Assembly: GCA_034440515.1 (NCBI GenBank)
Contig: JAWXCF010000011.1
Location: 1 to 16,512 of the forward strand
Length of the DNA stretch: 16,512 nt
Reading direction: 5' to 3'
Origin: JAWXCF01 sp034440515
GTDB lineage: Bacteria; Bacteroidota; Bacteroidia; CAILMK01
The stretch's first letter is position 1. Each line of letters begins with the position of its first letter. The translations under genes were made by a program, and so were the position numbers. Positions 14,801-16,512 of this stretch are shown one piece after another. The notes below the pieces were generated by a model, which was given only the letters and a program-made list of their open reading frames with translations, did no database searches and had not been told where the DNA came from.

Positions 14801-15379
14801 ATGCTAAACATAGTGTTATTTGGACCGCCAGGTGCTGGCAAAGGCACACAAAGCCAACTATTAATTGACCGCTACCAACTAAAACACATATCTACAGGCG
14901 ACATACTTAGGTCGCAAATTGCCCAAGGCACCGAGTTAGGACTTGAGGCTAAGCGATATATGGATAATGGCAATTTGGTGCCAGATGACTTAGTAATAGG
15001 TATGATAGACCAAGTTTTGCGTGATAATATGGCTGGTAACGGAGTCATATTTGACGGCTTTCCAAGAACTGTGGCACAAGCAGATGCTCTAGACGAAGTA
15101 CTAGCGGCATTAGGTCAAGGTATTACTGCTATGGTAGCACTTGAAGTAAGTGAAGACGAGCTGATACAAAGACTAGTATTACGTGGTCAGATGGGCGGCA
15201 GAAGTGATGATAATGTAGAAACCATCACCAAAAGGATTCAAGTTTATAAAACTGAAACCGTTCCTGTTGCTGAATATTATCAAAATCAAGATAAATTGCA
15301 CAGTATATATGGTCTGGGCGACATCGGTAGCATATTCAGCAAAATATGCCACGTGATAGACGAATTAGTTATTGCATAA
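14801..15379 (+). CDS. adk: Adenylate kinase
   Basis: The enzyme balances ATP, ADP and AMP (ATP + AMP = 2 ADP) in the cytosol. The 192-residue product has GPPGAGKGT (8-16) as the P-loop with Lys14, HISTGDILR (29-37) for AMP, FDGFPRT (84-90) with Arg89, and a short LID at about 128-138 (RGQMGGRSDDN) with no zinc-binding cysteines, the short-LID type. The frame is open upstream to GTG 14759, which would add 14 residues rich in Asn, Thr and Gln. ATG 14801 is preferred because MLNIVLFGPPGAGKGTQ begins there as in related enzymes and the purine-rich AGAAGAAG precedes it directly. The gene follows hpt and is followed after 92 bases by a toxin-antitoxin pair. In many Bacteroidota obgE comes next after adk, and it is not seen here. 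Confidence 0.95.
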   Translation: MLNIVLFGPPGAGKGTQSQLLIDRYQLKHISTGDILRSQIAQGTELGLEAKRYMDNGNLVPDDLVIGMIDQVLRDNMAGNGVIFDGFPRTVAQADALDEVLAALGQGITAMVALEVSEDELIQRLVLRGQMGGRSDDNVETITKRIQVYKTETVPVAEYYQNQDKLHSIYGLGDIGSIFSKICHVIDELVIA

Positions 15380-15441
15380 CAATATTAGACAGCGTTTTTA
15401 GAAACTATAGATTAACATTAGATAGTTCTACTAGCTACAAC

Positions 15442-15449
15442 TAACTTTG
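15442..15449 (+). promoter_or_regulatory. -7 box of the toxin-antitoxin operon
   Basis: TAACTTTG matches TAnnTTTG exactly, 22 bases before the antitoxin ATG at 15472. No TTG is present at the expected -33 distance. The gap 15380-15471 contains no terminator for adk that I can see. Confidence 0.5.
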
Positions 15450-15471
15450 ATTTGTCTTTTAATATACTATT

Positions 15472-16140
15472 ATGAAACAGGAAAATAATACTGGTGGCGT
15501 ATTCTCTATTGCAGAGATGAGCTTGCTGTTAAAGATTTCTGCAAGAAGCTTGGCATATTGGTTTGATAGCAATAGTGGGTTGGGTATTTTGCCAATAAAT
15601 AAGAATAAGAAATCTAGAAAGGAAAACCTATTTTCATTTTCAGATATGATTGAAGTCTATACCTACTTTCATTTAAAAAATACTCTTCATATCAAAAAAG
15701 CAGAGATATTAAGATCTCACGCCACCCTTTCAGAATTATTTAAAACCGATTACCCTTTTAACAGTAAAAAGTGGTTAGTAAGTGGTGGGGACATACTTTT
15801 TGCAAATTCTGATGAAAATTCCACAATTGTTAAGGCAAATGGTACTTATCAGTCTGTTTTTTCAGATATACTAGATTTATTTCAGGTTAAGCTAGATTTT
15901 AACGATGACGGTCAGGCAATGCGTTATCACCCAATAGGTAAAGACCATAATATACTGGTTGATCCGAATATTAATTATGGATCGCCCGTTATATCAGAAA
16001 ATAATGCAGGAACTCGTATTGAAGCATCTTTCATTTATAAATTATTACAAGATAATTCTATAGCAGATGTAAAAGACTCTTATAATTTGTCAGATAAAAG
16101 CATAAAGGATGTTAATACATTTTACGGTGTTGCTGCTTAA
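15472..16140 (+). CDS. Antitoxin: HTH plus DUF433 domain
   Basis: A 222-residue cytosolic protein. An N-terminal helix-turn-helix (FSIAEMSLLLKISARSLAYWF, 11-31) and a second helix at about 54-64 (FSFSDMIEVYTYF) recall MerR-type DNA-binding modules. A middle part (75-145) is not recognised. Residues 152-222 (HPIGKDHNILVDPNINYGSPVI, then GTRIEASFIYKLLQDNSIADV and a last helix) match the DUF433 fold found in antitoxins of the VapB45-like type. The likely roles are to bind the partner toxin with the DUF433 end and to repress the operon with the HTH. The next frame is a DUF5615/PIN-like toxin 38 bases downstream, the classic pairing. The region is visibly more A+T-rich than hpt and adk, suggesting acquisition. 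An exact -7 box lies upstream. The function is inferred from family and pairing. Confidence 0.82.
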   Translation: MKQENNTGGVFSIAEMSLLLKISARSLAYWFDSNSGLGILPINKNKKSRKENLFSFSDMIEVYTYFHLKNTLHIKKAEILRSHATLSELFKTDYPFNSKKWLVSGGDILFANSDENSTIVKANGTYQSVFSDILDLFQVKLDFNDDGQAMRYHPIGKDHNILVDPNINYGSPVISENNAGTRIEASFIYKLLQDNSIADVKDSYNLSDKSIKDVNTFYGVAA

Positions 16141-16158
16141 GGGGCAGGTTTTATTTTG

Positions 16159-16176
16159 ATGTAAATGGCTTTACAT
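16159..16176. promoter_or_regulatory. Perfect inverted repeat just before the toxin start
   Basis: ATGTAAA (16159-16165) and TTTACAT (16170-16176) form a perfect 7-bp inverted repeat around TGGC, ending two bases before the toxin ATG at 16179. As RNA it could hide the ribosome entry site; as DNA it could be an operator. Confidence 0.55.
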
Positions 16177-16178
16177 AA

Positions 16179-16512
16179 ATGAAGATTTATTTCGATGAAA
16201 ATATAATTAGTTCAACCTATGAATGTATTAAATTACTAAAATTTAGTGATGATGAAATTATTTCAGTAACAAATACAAATAAAGGTATAAAAGATATTGA
16301 ATTGATGAAACTTATTCACCAAGAAAGAGCGATATTAGTCACATACGATAAAAAATACAATAAAACTCCTTCACAAAAAGAACAATTTAATAAATTTCCT
16401 TATAAAGTTATTCTAATTTGTGAACCTAAAAGTGCAAAGAAAATCCATCAAAAGACTCTTTTTTTATTAAATAAATGGTTAGAAATATTAGAATATATTA
16501 GAGCTAATAAAG
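16179..16512 (+). CDS. DUF5615/PIN-like toxin (3' end beyond window)
   Basis: An open frame from ATG 16179 runs to the window edge, 111 complete codons, without a stop. It begins MKIYFDENI, the Asp-Glu-Asn opening of DUF5615 PIN-like proteins (Asp6, Glu7). Further acidic positions fit the family: Asp39/Glu41 in IKDIELMKL and Asp57 in LVTYDKKY, the place of the 'lT.D.df' motif. These proteins belong to the PIN/Mut7-C superfamily of metal-dependent RNases and serve as toxins next to DUF433 antitoxins. The family length is about 110-120 residues, so only the last few are missing. It is Lys-rich and lies 38 bases after the antitoxin. A tiny frame, ATG 16165 to TGA 16180-16182, overlaps its ATG. 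RNase activity is inferred, not shown. Confidence 0.8.
   Translation, partial: MKIYFDENIISSTYECIKLLKFSDDEIISVTNTNKGIKDIELMKLIHQERAILVTYDKKYNKTPSQKEQFNKFPYKVILICEPKSAKKIHQKTLFLLNKWLEILEYIRANK

Overview
The window reads as chromosomal DNA of a Bacteroidota bacterium, probably from the Chitinophagales/Sphingobacteriales side. Four signs point there: a secreted protein with a C-terminal type IX secretion (T9SS) sorting domain, DUF4199 membrane proteins, no Shine-Dalgarno sequence before most starts, and repeated matches upstream of genes to the Bacteroidota -7 promoter box TAnnTTTG. The DNA is A+T-rich. No tRNA, rRNA, CRISPR array or insertion sequence is visible.

Layout. Positions 1-172 hold the tail of an upstream gene and its terminator. 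Ribulose-phosphate 3-epimerase (rpe, +) follows. It converges, across a bidirectional hairpin, on a large secreted protein on the minus strand that carries a CxxCH motif, Ig/FN3-like repeats and a T9SS sorting domain (992-3655). A small conserved-looking unknown gene (3878-4282) is followed by a degraded coding stretch (about 4415-4934) with its own terminator. A membrane-anchored VWA-domain protein (5096-7231, -) is divergent from NADP-type glutamate dehydrogenase (gdhA, 7453-8802, +), which is followed by a flavin-reductase-family protein (8931-9821, +). Next come a startless coding remnant on the minus strand (9826-10092), two adjacent DUF4199 membrane proteins (-), an isolated but intact-looking phage-type terminase large subunit (11513-12994, +) and an RlpA/SPOR cell-wall protein (13196-13903, +). 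The purine genes hpt and adk follow (+). Last is a probable toxin-antitoxin pair: an HTH plus DUF433 antitoxin and a DUF5615/PIN-like toxin that runs off the window end.

Function. Most genes are independent housekeeping units rather than one pathway: pentose phosphate (rpe), ammonium assimilation (gdhA), purine salvage and nucleotide balance (hpt, adk), and the cell envelope (RlpA, DUF4199, VWA). The accessory content is the T9SS protein, the orphan terminase, the toxin-antitoxin pair and two decayed coding stretches. The parts most worth a second look are the solitary terminase, the toxin-antitoxin pair with an inverted repeat and a tiny overlapping ORF just before the toxin start, the terminator-shaped hairpin in the gdhA leader, and the remnant at 9826-10092.
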